Of a DNA stretch of 64,000 nt, positions 43,009 to 51,432 are shown in pieces (position 1 is the stretch's first letter; each line of letters begins with the position of its first letter). Origin of the DNA: Emcibacteraceae bacterium. Lineage in GTDB: Bacteria; Pseudomonadota; Alphaproteobacteria; Sphingomonadales; Emcibacteraceae. The notes beneath the pieces were generated by a model. It had not been told where the DNA came from. It saw only the letters and a program-made list of their open reading frames with translations, and searched no databases. The translations under genes and the position numbers were made by a program. The DNA is taken from the NCBI GenBank assembly GCA_041396985.1, contig JAWKXO010000001.1, positions 310,001 to 374,000 of the forward strand, read 5' to 3'.

Positions 43009-44392
43009 TAAGTTTTCCCATTTTTGACAACTGTCCGATTGCCGCGTTATCAAGTCTGACTGTTATGACAGTCGATTTTGCAGTATCTTTTCGATCAAGC
43101 ACTTCACCATATTTATAAAAAAGTGCGATATCAGCACCTTCTGCATGGCTAAATTTAAGGGTATAGGTTTTTTTACCCTTGGCGAGCAATTTATCCAGAT
43201 TGAGGAGCAGTTGGTCACATCCAGCACCAGTAATAGCCGATACCATGGCAGCATTATCATTCCTTGCTGCCATATTTTCCATGACCTCGCGTTTTTCATC
43301 GCTTAAAAGATCCGCTTTATTCCATACTTCAAAAATGATTTTGTTTTTATTTTCCATGACCCCTAGAGATTTTAAAATTCCTTCAACATCCTGTTTCTGC
43401 GCTTCTGTCTCAGGATGTGATATGTCACGCACATGAAGAATAATATCCGCTTCCGTGACCTCCTCTAAAGTCGCTCTGAATGCAGCGACCAGATGTGTCG
43501 GCAAATCAGAAATAAATCCAACCGTATCAGAAAAAATTGCCTTCTTACCATTTGGCATTTCAACATTACGCATGGTGGGATCAAGTGTTGCAAACAAGAG
43601 ATCCTCTGCCATAACATTGGCTTTGGTCAGATAATTAAAAAGTGTTGATTTCCCGGCATTTGTATAACCGACTAGGGCAATAATGGGAAATGGAACCTTG
43701 CGGCGACTGTTACGATGAAGTTCACGGGTTCTGATAACCGAGGCCAACTGCTTCTTAATTTTACCGATCCGCTCGTCTATTTGCCTGCGGTCACTTTCAA
43801 TCTGACTTTCACCGGGGCCACCCATAAAACCGAAACCGCCACGCTGGCGTTCAAGATGGGTCCATGACCGAACCAGACGGCTTTTCTGATAAGTTAGATG
43901 GGCAAGTTCAACCTGCATCACCCCTTCTTTTGTCTGGGCACGCTCGCCAAATATTTCAAGGATTAGACCGGTACGGTCAATGACCTTCACCTTTAAATCA
44001 CGTTCAAGATTTCTTTGCTGGCCCGGGCTGAGCTCGCAATCAGCAACAACCAGTTCTATATCATGTGCATTGATATAAACGGCTATCTCTTCGAGTTTAC
44101 CCTTACCCAGATATGTAGCGGGACGGATTTTAGAAAGCGGTACCACCTCCGCCATGATAATTTCAAGATCAAGGGCAGCACATAATGAGACGGCTTCATC
44201 AAGCCTGTTTTGTGCACTACGGTCAAATTGTTGAGAAACCTGATTTCTGCTCGTTAGATTTGGATGAAAAATAAATGTGCGCGCACCGGTCGAATGGTTT
44301 GCCATTTCCGGTGCATCCACCTGATCATTCCAAAAACTGCTAAAGGTTTTTTTACGAAAATCTAGAGAATTTTTTGCATCATGATTGGTCAT
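42998..44392 (-). CDS. hflX: Ribosome-associated GTPase HflX
   Basis: 464 residues. The N-terminal HflX domain ends in the glycine-rich GGFGFMGGPGESQIESDRR; the GTPase domain has G1 ALVGYTNAGKSTLF, G3 DTVGFISDLP and G4 VWNKADL. HflX splits stalled 70S ribosomes after stress. It lies 12 bases after hfq on the same strand, the usual alphaproteobacterial and enterobacterial order. The C-terminal extension (FKYGEVLDRKD-like) is also typical. Confidence 0.93.
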   Translation of the reverse strand: MTNHDAKNSLDFRKKTFSSFWNDQVDAPEMANHSTGARTFIFHPNLTSRNQVSQQFDRSAQNRLDEAVSLCAALDLEIIMAEVVPLSKIRPATYLGKGKLEEIAVYINAHDIELVVADCELSPGQQRNLERDLKVKVIDRTGLILEIFGERAQTKEGVMQVELAHLTYQKSRLVRSWTHLERQRGGFGFMGGPGESQIESDRRQIDERIGKIKKQLASVIRTRELHRNSRRKVPFPIIALVGYTNAGKSTLFNYLTKANVMAEDLLFATLDPTMRNVEMPNGKKAIFSDTVGFISDLPTHLVAAFRATLEEVTEADIILHVRDISHPETEAQKQDVEGILKSLGVMENKNKIIFEVWNKADLLSDEKREVMENMAARNDNAAMVSAITGAGCDQLLLNLDKLLAKGKKTYTLKFSHAEGADIALFYKYGEVLDRKDTAKSTVITVRLDNAAIGQLSKMGKLNEN

Positions 44393-44404
44393 GACTGAGG
44401 GAAA

Positions 44405-44659
44405 TTACTCCTCTTCAATATTCTCATCTTCATCAGCATCAAATAAGTTAATCGTGCCACCCGGCATAATTGTTGATATGGCATGTTTATAGACAAGCTG
44501 CACATTTGCGTCACGACGCAGTAATATACAAAAGTTATCAAACCAAGTGATTATACCCTGCAGTTTTACACCATTAACCAGAAAAACCGTTATCGGTGTT
44601 TTATTTTTTCTTACATGGTTGAGAAAGGCATCTTGTAAGTTGTGCATTTTTTCGGACAT
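44405..44659 (-). CDS. hfq: RNA chaperone Hfq
   Basis: 84 residues, a typical alphaproteobacterial Hfq. The Sm1 motif (NHVRKNKTPITVFLVNGVKL, then QGIITWFDNFCILL) and Sm2 motif (VYKHAISTIMP) are complete, including the distal-face and proximal-pore residues. A short acidic C-tail (DADEDENIEEE) follows. It binds sRNAs and U-rich mRNA ends as a hexamer. It is upstream of hflX in an operon with a predicted promoter at 44700-44729. Confidence 0.95.
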   Translation of the reverse strand: MSEKMHNLQDAFLNHVRKNKTPITVFLVNGVKLQGIITWFDNFCILLRRDANVQLVYKHAISTIMPGGTINLFDADEDENIEEE

Positions 44660-44699
44660 TTTTTTATTCCACTTTTTTTTATTATCATAGCCTTAAAAC

Positions 44700-44729
44700 A
44701 GTATAGACCTGAATACTGCTGCAATTCAA
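44700..44729 (-). promoter_or_regulatory. Predicted hfq promoter
   Basis: On the minus strand TTGAAT (44729-44724) and TATACT (44705-44700) are separated by 18 bases; the -10 matches five of six consensus positions. It would give a 5' leader of roughly 34 bases before the hfq ATG at 44659. A second TATACT preceded by an extended TG lies about 39 bases further upstream. Motif evidence only. Confidence 0.4.
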
Positions 44730-44793
44730 TGCCTGTACAGTATAACACATCACTGTTTCTATTTAAACAGAGAAGATAACAAGATGCATTGGC

Positions 44794-44816
44794 AATATTA
44801 ATATTTTATTAATATT
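44794..44816. repeat. A/T-only perfect inverted repeat after trkH
   Basis: AATATTAATA and TATTAATATT are perfect complements around a TTT loop, directly downstream of the trkH stop codon on the minus strand. With no GC pairs and no clear T-tract it is at best a weak terminator or a transcript-end hairpin. Confidence 0.45.
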
Positions 44817-46277
44817 TTAACTCTTTCGGAAGCCTGGCGACAAAAAAATCAGTAATGGCATAATTTCCAGACGTCCTATGATCATTATTGCCGAACTCAG
44901 CCATTTTGCCGGATAACTCATGCTGCTATAGCCAATAAAATCCTGGGCAATTAGCTCGGTCATCGACCCTGCACTGAACAGGTTCACAACCGTAAGGCCA
45001 ATGGCCACCCCAACCTCATAGCCAAGGATGCCGTATAAAAGGGAAAAAAAGGCAATGGATGATAAATAAAGAAAAAACAATGTCCAGACACTCATTAAAA
45101 TCGTATCCGTTACGGTCATATTATTGACCCGCATCGGCACCACACCGTGCGGGTGAGCCAATCGGCTTATTTCAACATCAGCATGCCTTAACAAAACTTT
45201 CAGACGCATTATCTTAAATCCGCCTGCGCTTGACCCCATTGATCCGCCGATAAAGAGTAATATGATACAGACCACTACTGTACTGATCGGCATTGTACCT
45301 GCCCCATCAGGAAGAAAGCCGGTTGTGCTCAATGCAGATACAGAGGTAAAAATAGCGAGCCCCAATTTGCTTATTATTGACGAATCCGGACCTGATTCTG
45401 AATTAGCCAATGTCAGAAAAATAACCAGGCTGGCTATCAGAATTATGATTAAAAAATATCGAAGTTCATAATCATCCTTATAAAGACGCAATCTTCCACT
45501 GGTCAGAAACGACCAGTGATAGGTCAGATTGGTCGCGGCAATGATCATAAAAGGGATTAATATAATCTCACTTCTGAAATTAAGGGAGTTAACACCGGAA
45601 TTGGCGTGATTGGTAAAACCACCACTGGATAAAGTCGCCATAGCCGTGGTCAATGAATCAAAGGTGGTCATCCCACTAATAGCCAGCAGAATGACACAGA
45701 CTAAAGTCAGTCCAACATATAGAAGTGCGAGATTTTTTAATGTGCTTTTTAATCTTTCCAGAAAGCCTTCCTGCTCACGATGCACCAATGTGCTTTTAAA
45801 TAATTCAGATCCGCCAATTGAACTTAATGGAATGATTGATATTGCCAAAACAAAGATAAAAATACCGCCCTGCCACTGTAAAAATGACCGCCAGAATAAA
45901 ATTGCCTTGGGCGCCAGAGCGGTATTGGCCAGCATTGTTGAACCGGATGTGGTGAAAGCCGACACCGCTTCAAAATAGGCATTGGTAAATTTGGTCAATA
46001 CCCCTGTGACCATAAAGGGGATAGAGGCAAAGACAGGGATAATCGTCCATACAAAAATAAGAAATGAAATAATATCAAATCGGCTGGGCTTTTCATGTTT
46101 ATAACTAAAGGCAAGGTAAAAGCCCGTACCAACAAAAATAGTGAGCATTGAACAGATAAAAAACGGCAAAACCAGATGATTTTCACCAAAGGTTAAAGCC
46201 GCCAAAATCGGTACAAGTTCACTTATTCCCAAAATAATAAGCAGATAACCGATAATATGACCGATATTTGTAATCAT
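44817..46277 (-). CDS. trkH: Trk potassium uptake membrane subunit TrkH
   Basis: 486 residues with the repeated membrane-pore-membrane units of the Trk/Ktr/HKT family. Pore loops include SAFTTSGSTML, TLSSGGFTNH, SVSALSTTGFLP and FSAGSMTE, each with the selectivity-filter Gly. It conducts potassium across the inner membrane under TrkA control. It lies 34 bases after trkA. The linked ntrYX-trkAH-hfq arrangement is typical of Alphaproteobacteria. Confidence 0.92.
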   Translation of the reverse strand: MITNIGHIIGYLLIILGISELVPILAALTFGENHLVLPFFICSMLTIFVGTGFYLAFSYKHEKPSRFDIISFLIFVWTIIPVFASIPFMVTGVLTKFTNAYFEAVSAFTTSGSTMLANTALAPKAILFWRSFLQWQGGIFIFVLAISIIPLSSIGGSELFKSTLVHREQEGFLERLKSTLKNLALLYVGLTLVCVILLAISGMTTFDSLTTAMATLSSGGFTNHANSGVNSLNFRSEIILIPFMIIAATNLTYHWSFLTSGRLRLYKDDYELRYFLIIILIASLVIFLTLANSESGPDSSIISKLGLAIFTSVSALSTTGFLPDGAGTMPISTVVVCIILLFIGGSMGSSAGGFKIMRLKVLLRHADVEISRLAHPHGVVPMRVNNMTVTDTILMSVWTLFFLYLSSIAFFSLLYGILGYEVGVAIGLTVVNLFSAGSMTELIAQDFIGYSSMSYPAKWLSSAIMIIGRLEIMPLLIFLSPGFRKS

Positions 46278-46311
46278 TTATGGCCCAAAATTATCACAAC
46301 GAGCGATAGCT

Positions 46312-47688
46312 TTAGAAATATTCCAGGCGAACAGAAAAGAGCTCTTCGACCTTTTTAATCATGTCAGCACAGGTAAAGACAATTACGGTATCGCCAGCTT
46401 TAATAATCGTCCCACCCTTGGGAACAATTATTACACCGTCCTGGATAACAGATCCTATAATAATACCCGCTGGCAGTTTCACGTCCCTGAGCGGTTTTCC
46501 GACAAGTGGCGATGCTTCAACGGCGACTGCTTCAATAACTTCCGCTTCACCTCCGGCAAGACTTTGCAATGAGCTGATACGACCCCGTCTCATATGCTGA
46601 AGAATACTGGAAACTGTGGTCTGGCGCGGATCAACAAACGCATCAATACCAACAGACCTGGTCAGATCACCAAATGAATGATCATTTATCAGCGTAATGG
46701 CACTTTTACAGCCCAGCTGTTTTGCCAGAAGCGCCGAGAGAATATTGACCTTGTCATCGTTGGTCACCGATATGATTGCATGTGTCCCCTGAATGTTGGC
46801 TTCCTTCAGAATTTCCATATCAAGGGCATCACCATGAAGCACAACAGCCTTAGACACTTTTTCAGCAACCTGAACGGCCCGGTCAGCATTGCTTTCAATG
46901 ATTTTGATCTGAAATTTATTTCCTGATTCAACCAGTTGTTCACTTAAAAACTGTCCAACATTACCACCGCCGACAATGATCACATTTCTGGCTTCTTCCT
47001 CTTCATGACCAAACACATTTAGCGCTCTTGTTACATTGGTTTTTTCAGATGCTATGTAAATATTATCCCCGACCATCAGTTGGTCATTGCCGCTGGGCAC
47101 AATCAGTTTACCGTTTCTCAATATTCCACACACAACAATGTGCAGATCCGGAAATAATTCGGTCAATTGCCTGAGAGGCGTATCAACAACCGGGCAATCT
47201 TCCTCAAGCTTTACACCTACCAGCCAAATCCGGTCATTGGCGAAGCGTATCATATCGGTCGCCCCCGGCACTTCAAGACGGTTAATGGCCGCTTTGGCTA
47301 CTTCTATCTCCGGTGAAATAATGACATCAATGGGCATATGATCCCGGCTAAACAATGCGCGCCATTCCGGGTTCAGGTAATTCTGGGCCCTTATCCTTGC
47401 AATTTTGGTCGGCACATTGAAAAGCGAATGGGCAACCTGACAGGCAACAATGTTAACTTCGTCAAACAGGGTAACAGCAATAATCATATCCGCGTCTTCA
47501 GCGCCAGCATCTTCAAGAAGGTCAGGATAGGAGGCATACCCCACCAGAGCATGCACATCCAAAGAGTTTCTTACCTTGTTTATCAGTTCTTCCGAACGGT
47601 CGATGACGGTAACATCATTCTGCTCATGCGACAAATGGCGGGCAATATTAAACCCAACCTGCCCGGCTCCACAGACAATAACTTTCAT
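46312..47688 (-). CDS. trkA: Trk potassium uptake regulatory protein TrkA
   Basis: 458 residues with two RCK units. Each has an NAD-binding Rossmann start (VIVCGAGQVGFNIARHLS near residue 3, and NVIIVGGGNVGQFLSEQL near residue 233), followed by TrkA_C domains (VEASPLVGKPLRDVKLP). It gates TrkH in response to nucleotides. It is 43 bases after ntrX and 34 before trkH on the same strand. Confidence 0.93.
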   Translation of the reverse strand: MKVIVCGAGQVGFNIARHLSHEQNDVTVIDRSEELINKVRNSLDVHALVGYASYPDLLEDAGAEDADMIIAVTLFDEVNIVACQVAHSLFNVPTKIARIRAQNYLNPEWRALFSRDHMPIDVIISPEIEVAKAAINRLEVPGATDMIRFANDRIWLVGVKLEEDCPVVDTPLRQLTELFPDLHIVVCGILRNGKLIVPSGNDQLMVGDNIYIASEKTNVTRALNVFGHEEEEARNVIIVGGGNVGQFLSEQLVESGNKFQIKIIESNADRAVQVAEKVSKAVVLHGDALDMEILKEANIQGTHAIISVTNDDKVNILSALLAKQLGCKSAITLINDHSFGDLTRSVGIDAFVDPRQTTVSSILQHMRRGRISSLQSLAGGEAEVIEAVAVEASPLVGKPLRDVKLPAGIIIGSVIQDGVIIVPKGGTIIKAGDTVIVFTCADMIKKVEELFSVRLEYF

Positions 47689-47731
47689 AGGATATTTCCT
47701 TCACCCATTAATAAAGTAAATTTTATTTTCA

Positions 47732-49102
47732 TTATCTTTTATCCGGACTGTTAATGCCTAGCCCTTTTAATTTTCTATGCAGTGCCGACCGTTCCATACC
47801 AACAAATTCTGCCGTTTTTGAAATATTGCCCTGAAACCTTTGTATCTGCACATTGAGATATTCGCGCTCAAATGTCTCCCTTGCTTCCCTAAGCGGCAGT
47901 GTCATAATTTCAGTACCGGAATTTGGCCTGATAATCTCACTATTGGCCAGCACATCCACCGGAAGCAAATCCATGGTAATGGTTTCTTCTTCACTGGAAA
48001 GTATCAGCATACGTTCAACAGTATTTTTCAGTTGCCGGACATTTCCCGGCCAGTCGTGGGCTTGCAGCGCCGATAAGGCCTCTTCATCAATATCCCTGGG
48101 AGGACGACCGGTTGCACTGGTAAAGCTGATCATCATCTGCTTTACCAATAAGGGGATATCTTCCCGTCTCTGAGTAAGGGATGGCACCTGAACCGGCACA
48201 ACATTAAGCCTGTGATAGAGATCTTCCCTGAATCTGCCGGCATCAATTTCCTGGCGCAGATCACGACTGGTTGCACTGACAACCCGGACATTAACCTGTA
48301 CTCTATTATTACCGCCGACACGTTCAAAAGTCTGGTCGGTCAGAATTCTTAATATTTTTGCCTGGGTTGTCGGCGGCATATCCGCAACTTCATCAAAAAA
48401 CAAAGTACCCCCGTGAGCTTTTTCAAAAACACCGGTTTTTACAACGGTCCCGTCTTCTTCCACACCAAAAAGCTCTCGTTCCATATTTTCCGGTGACATA
48501 CTAGCCGCATTGACAACAATAAATGCACCATTTGCTCTTTTTGACTGACGATGAATAAGTCGTGCAACTAATTCCTTACCTGTACCCGAAGCTCCTGAAA
48601 TAAGTACCCTGCTTCCGCTTGGTGCGACTTTGGCAATTGTATTTCTGACCAACGAAATGGCCGAGGAAGTCCCGGTCAATTCAGTTTCATAACCCGCTTT
48701 TTCCTTAAGCTCGAGATTTTCCCGTCGCAATCTGTCCACCTCAGTGGCCCGTTCGACAAGAATAAGCAGTTTTTCCGTTTCAAAAGGTTTGCTGATGAAA
48801 TCATAAGCCCCTCTTTTAATGGCGGTGACTGCCGTTTCAATATTTCCATGCCCACTGATGATGATTACCGGAAGATCTTTATGCTTTTTCTTAACTTCCG
48901 CCAGAATTTCAAGACCGTCAAGCCGGCTTCCCTGCAGCCAGATATCAAGGATGAGTAAAGACGGCCTGCGGGCGTCAATTTCCTTTAGCGCACTATCACT
49001 ATCGCCTGCGACCCGCGTATCATAGCCTTCATCACTTAAAATGCCGGAAATTAACTCTCTGATATCATCTTCATCATCAACAATTAATATATCAAGCGCC
49101 AT
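47732..49102 (-). CDS. ntrX: Response regulator NtrX
   Basis: 456 residues: receiver domain with phospho-acceptor Asp in LLILDIWLQG, an AAA+ domain (Walker A ISGASGTGKELVAR, Walker B GGTLFFDEVADM) and a C-terminal FIS-type helix-turn-helix (NISKTAEFVGMERSALHRKL). The GAFTGA loop that contacts sigma-54 is missing; the site reads VEEDGTVVKTGVFEKA. This matches what is known of alphaproteobacterial NtrX, which regulates without the usual sigma-54 activation. It overlaps ntrY by 11 bases. It probably controls nitrogen, redox and envelope genes with NtrY. Confidence 0.93.
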   Translation of the reverse strand: MALDILIVDDEDDIRELISGILSDEGYDTRVAGDSDSALKEIDARRPSLLILDIWLQGSRLDGLEILAEVKKKHKDLPVIIISGHGNIETAVTAIKRGAYDFISKPFETEKLLILVERATEVDRLRRENLELKEKAGYETELTGTSSAISLVRNTIAKVAPSGSRVLISGASGTGKELVARLIHRQSKRANGAFIVVNAASMSPENMERELFGVEEDGTVVKTGVFEKAHGGTLFFDEVADMPPTTQAKILRILTDQTFERVGGNNRVQVNVRVVSATSRDLRQEIDAGRFREDLYHRLNVVPVQVPSLTQRREDIPLLVKQMMISFTSATGRPPRDIDEEALSALQAHDWPGNVRQLKNTVERMLILSSEEETITMDLLPVDVLANSEIIRPNSGTEIMTLPLREARETFEREYLNVQIQRFQGNISKTAEFVGMERSALHRKLKGLGINSPDKR

Positions 49103-51356
49103 GCACTATCCTTAAATTACTTTTACTTTTTACCTGTTCTTTTGCTGCGCTCTCCAGCTCTTTCTCCTGTTTGATATCCTTCCTGAATATCAGGGTCGAT
49201 TTGGCCCCGCGACCGTCATTATTCTCAAGACTTAAATCACCCCCATGATCTTTCATGATCTTTTTCACAATGGCGAGCCCCAGACCCGTTCCTTTTGCTC
49301 TGGTTGTTACATAAGGTTCGGTTAGCCTGTCCATCATCTGTTCAGGCATACCAATGCCGTTATCCGAAACGATAATTTCAATTTTTTCATCACTTTCAAC
49401 CAGCTTAATATTGATTTCACCGTCCTTCTGATCAACAAGTGCCTCTGATGCGTTTTTGATTATATTGGTAAGGGCCTGTCCGATCTGACCGGCATCACAA
49501 TTAAACATCACAGGATGATCGGGAAAATCAGTGGTAATTTTAATTTTCTTACTGCTGACATCCATCATAAATGTAGTCTGAGCAGTAATTTTCACCAGAT
49601 CTTCCGGCTGTATTACCGGGCTTGGCATTCTGGCAAATGTAGAAAATTCATCAACCATCTGCCGTAGATCACGGACCTGTCTGATAATCGTGTCTGTACA
49701 TTGTAAAAATGTTTCCGGCTCGCTTTCAATTTCTTTTAAATATTTTCTTTTAAGTCTTTCCGCAGATAATTGAATTGGTGTGAGCGGATTTTTAATCTCA
49801 TGAGCAATTCGGCGGGCCACATCAGCCCATGCCGCCGTTCTTTCAGCAGCAACCTGCTCTGTAATATCGTCAAAACTGATCACAAAGCCTTCAGCACGTC
49901 GCCCTTTTAGCTCAGCGGTTAGGCGGACAAGAAGATTAAGTTTATATTCCCCCCGCTCCAAAACAATCTGCGTTTCAACGCCCTGATTTTTCGATTTGAC
50001 AATCTTGTCAAATAATTCTGAAACCTCCGGCATCACATCATTAATATTACGGCCCTTAAGCTCTTCCTCGCTTAATCCCAACATAATAGAGGCAGAACGG
50101 TTTGGCAGGGTAATATTTCCCTTGGGATCAAGCCCCATAATACCCGGGGACACACCTGAAAGCACTGTTTCAGTAAACCTTCTTCTTTCATCAAGCTTCA
50201 GATTTGCGGAAAGAAGATCTTTTTGTTGCTTCTGAAGCTGCCATGTCATGGTATTAAACGCCTTGGTCAGACCACCAAGGTCATCATATCCTTCCTTGAT
50301 CGGCGCCCGCACAGAAAAATCCCCTTTACCGACACGGTCAGTCGCACGGACAAGAATATTAATCGGCTTCATAAGCTTATTGGCCAGCTCAAGTCCCATC
50401 CAAGCCGCACCAAAAAGAACAATCAGCGCAATACCAATAAAACAGATATTAAAAAGCAATCTGTATTCAGAAAGCTCTGATTGCGACTGTTCAAAATCAT
50501 TTTTGGCATCACCGGTCCTCCTGATGAGCGTCAATGCCTGTGCATCAACAAGACGGCTGATATATAAAAACTGATCAAGAAAACCGTCAAGACGAAGGAT
50601 CACCCGAATCTGACCGTCATTATCACGGGGCGGGAAAAACTTGACGCCACCTTCAGCAGCCGCATCAATGATTGTTTTATTCAGCCGCCCATCAAAAACA
50701 CTGAATGTTGAAGACGCCCTCGCAGTTATAACCCCTTTACGGTTGATAATAATGGCTTCCGAAAGCCCAAGAGCCCTCGCCTGAATATTCAGGGCTTGAT
50801 CAAGCAGCTCTGGCTGCTGTGCAAAAACAAATGCCTGCCGGTTCAGCTCATTGGCCATACCAATCACGTCAGCCCGGATAATTTTGTAATGTTCCTCGAT
50901 GTAGGTCTTTGCAACGCTTTCCGAGCTATCCAGCACGGTTTGCACTTTTTCACTGAACCATGCCTGTAGCCCAAATTCAAAAAACATCACCGAAAAAATT
51001 GCCACAATAATGGTTGGCGTAATAGCAACAACGGAAAACAATGTTACAATTCTTTTATGAAGCCTTGTTGCGGCCGCTCCTTTTAACCCCGTGTTCCAGA
51101 GCTGAATAATCTGGCGCACCACAAGTGTCGCAAGAAGTAGCAGAATAATTGTGATCAGGAGAACCAGAATTTTAAGGTTATTTGGCGTTGGAGAAAGCGG
51201 TTCCGCCCCATTGAACAAGGCATAGGCAACCGCCCCTGATGCCATCAGCCCAAGGAACAGAACAAAAGCCGTCTTATTTTCCAGGTCCACTTTTCTGGCC
51301 CAGATTCTAATCCTGCTTAACAGTCTCGATTTTTTTCTTAACGCCTGTTCACTCAT
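49092..51356 (-). CDS. ntrY: Sensor histidine kinase NtrY
   Basis: 754 residues from ATG 51356 (MSEQALRKKS); an upstream in-frame start adds six residues. The N-terminus has several membrane helices and an extracytoplasmic region, then HAMP (VRATDRVGKGDFSVRAP), a PAS domain (GVSPGIMGLDPKGNITLPN), the HisKA box RRIAHEIKNPLTPIQLSAER and HATPase (NGIGMPEQM, GTGLGLAIVKKIM). It signals to NtrX, encoded next with an 11-base overlap. The transmembrane arrangement is that of NtrY rather than NtrB. Confidence 0.92.
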   Translation of the reverse strand: MSEQALRKKSRLLSRIRIWARKVDLENKTAFVLFLGLMASGAVAYALFNGAEPLSPTPNNLKILVLLITIILLLLATLVVRQIIQLWNTGLKGAAATRLHKRIVTLFSVVAITPTIIVAIFSVMFFEFGLQAWFSEKVQTVLDSSESVAKTYIEEHYKIIRADVIGMANELNRQAFVFAQQPELLDQALNIQARALGLSEAIIINRKGVITARASSTFSVFDGRLNKTIIDAAAEGGVKFFPPRDNDGQIRVILRLDGFLDQFLYISRLVDAQALTLIRRTGDAKNDFEQSQSELSEYRLLFNICFIGIALIVLFGAAWMGLELANKLMKPINILVRATDRVGKGDFSVRAPIKEGYDDLGGLTKAFNTMTWQLQKQQKDLLSANLKLDERRRFTETVLSGVSPGIMGLDPKGNITLPNRSASIMLGLSEEELKGRNINDVMPEVSELFDKIVKSKNQGVETQIVLERGEYKLNLLVRLTAELKGRRAEGFVISFDDITEQVAAERTAAWADVARRIAHEIKNPLTPIQLSAERLKRKYLKEIESEPETFLQCTDTIIRQVRDLRQMVDEFSTFARMPSPVIQPEDLVKITAQTTFMMDVSSKKIKITTDFPDHPVMFNCDAGQIGQALTNIIKNASEALVDQKDGEINIKLVESDEKIEIIVSDNGIGMPEQMMDRLTEPYVTTRAKGTGLGLAIVKKIMKDHGGDLSLENNDGRGAKSTLIFRKDIKQEKELESAAKEQVKSKSNLRIVHGA

Positions 51357-51432
51357 AACCAATAAGACTAGCACATTGTTGCATTATTACAACATATTAG
51401 CATGGAATTATTGCCAGCATAATAAAAAAGAG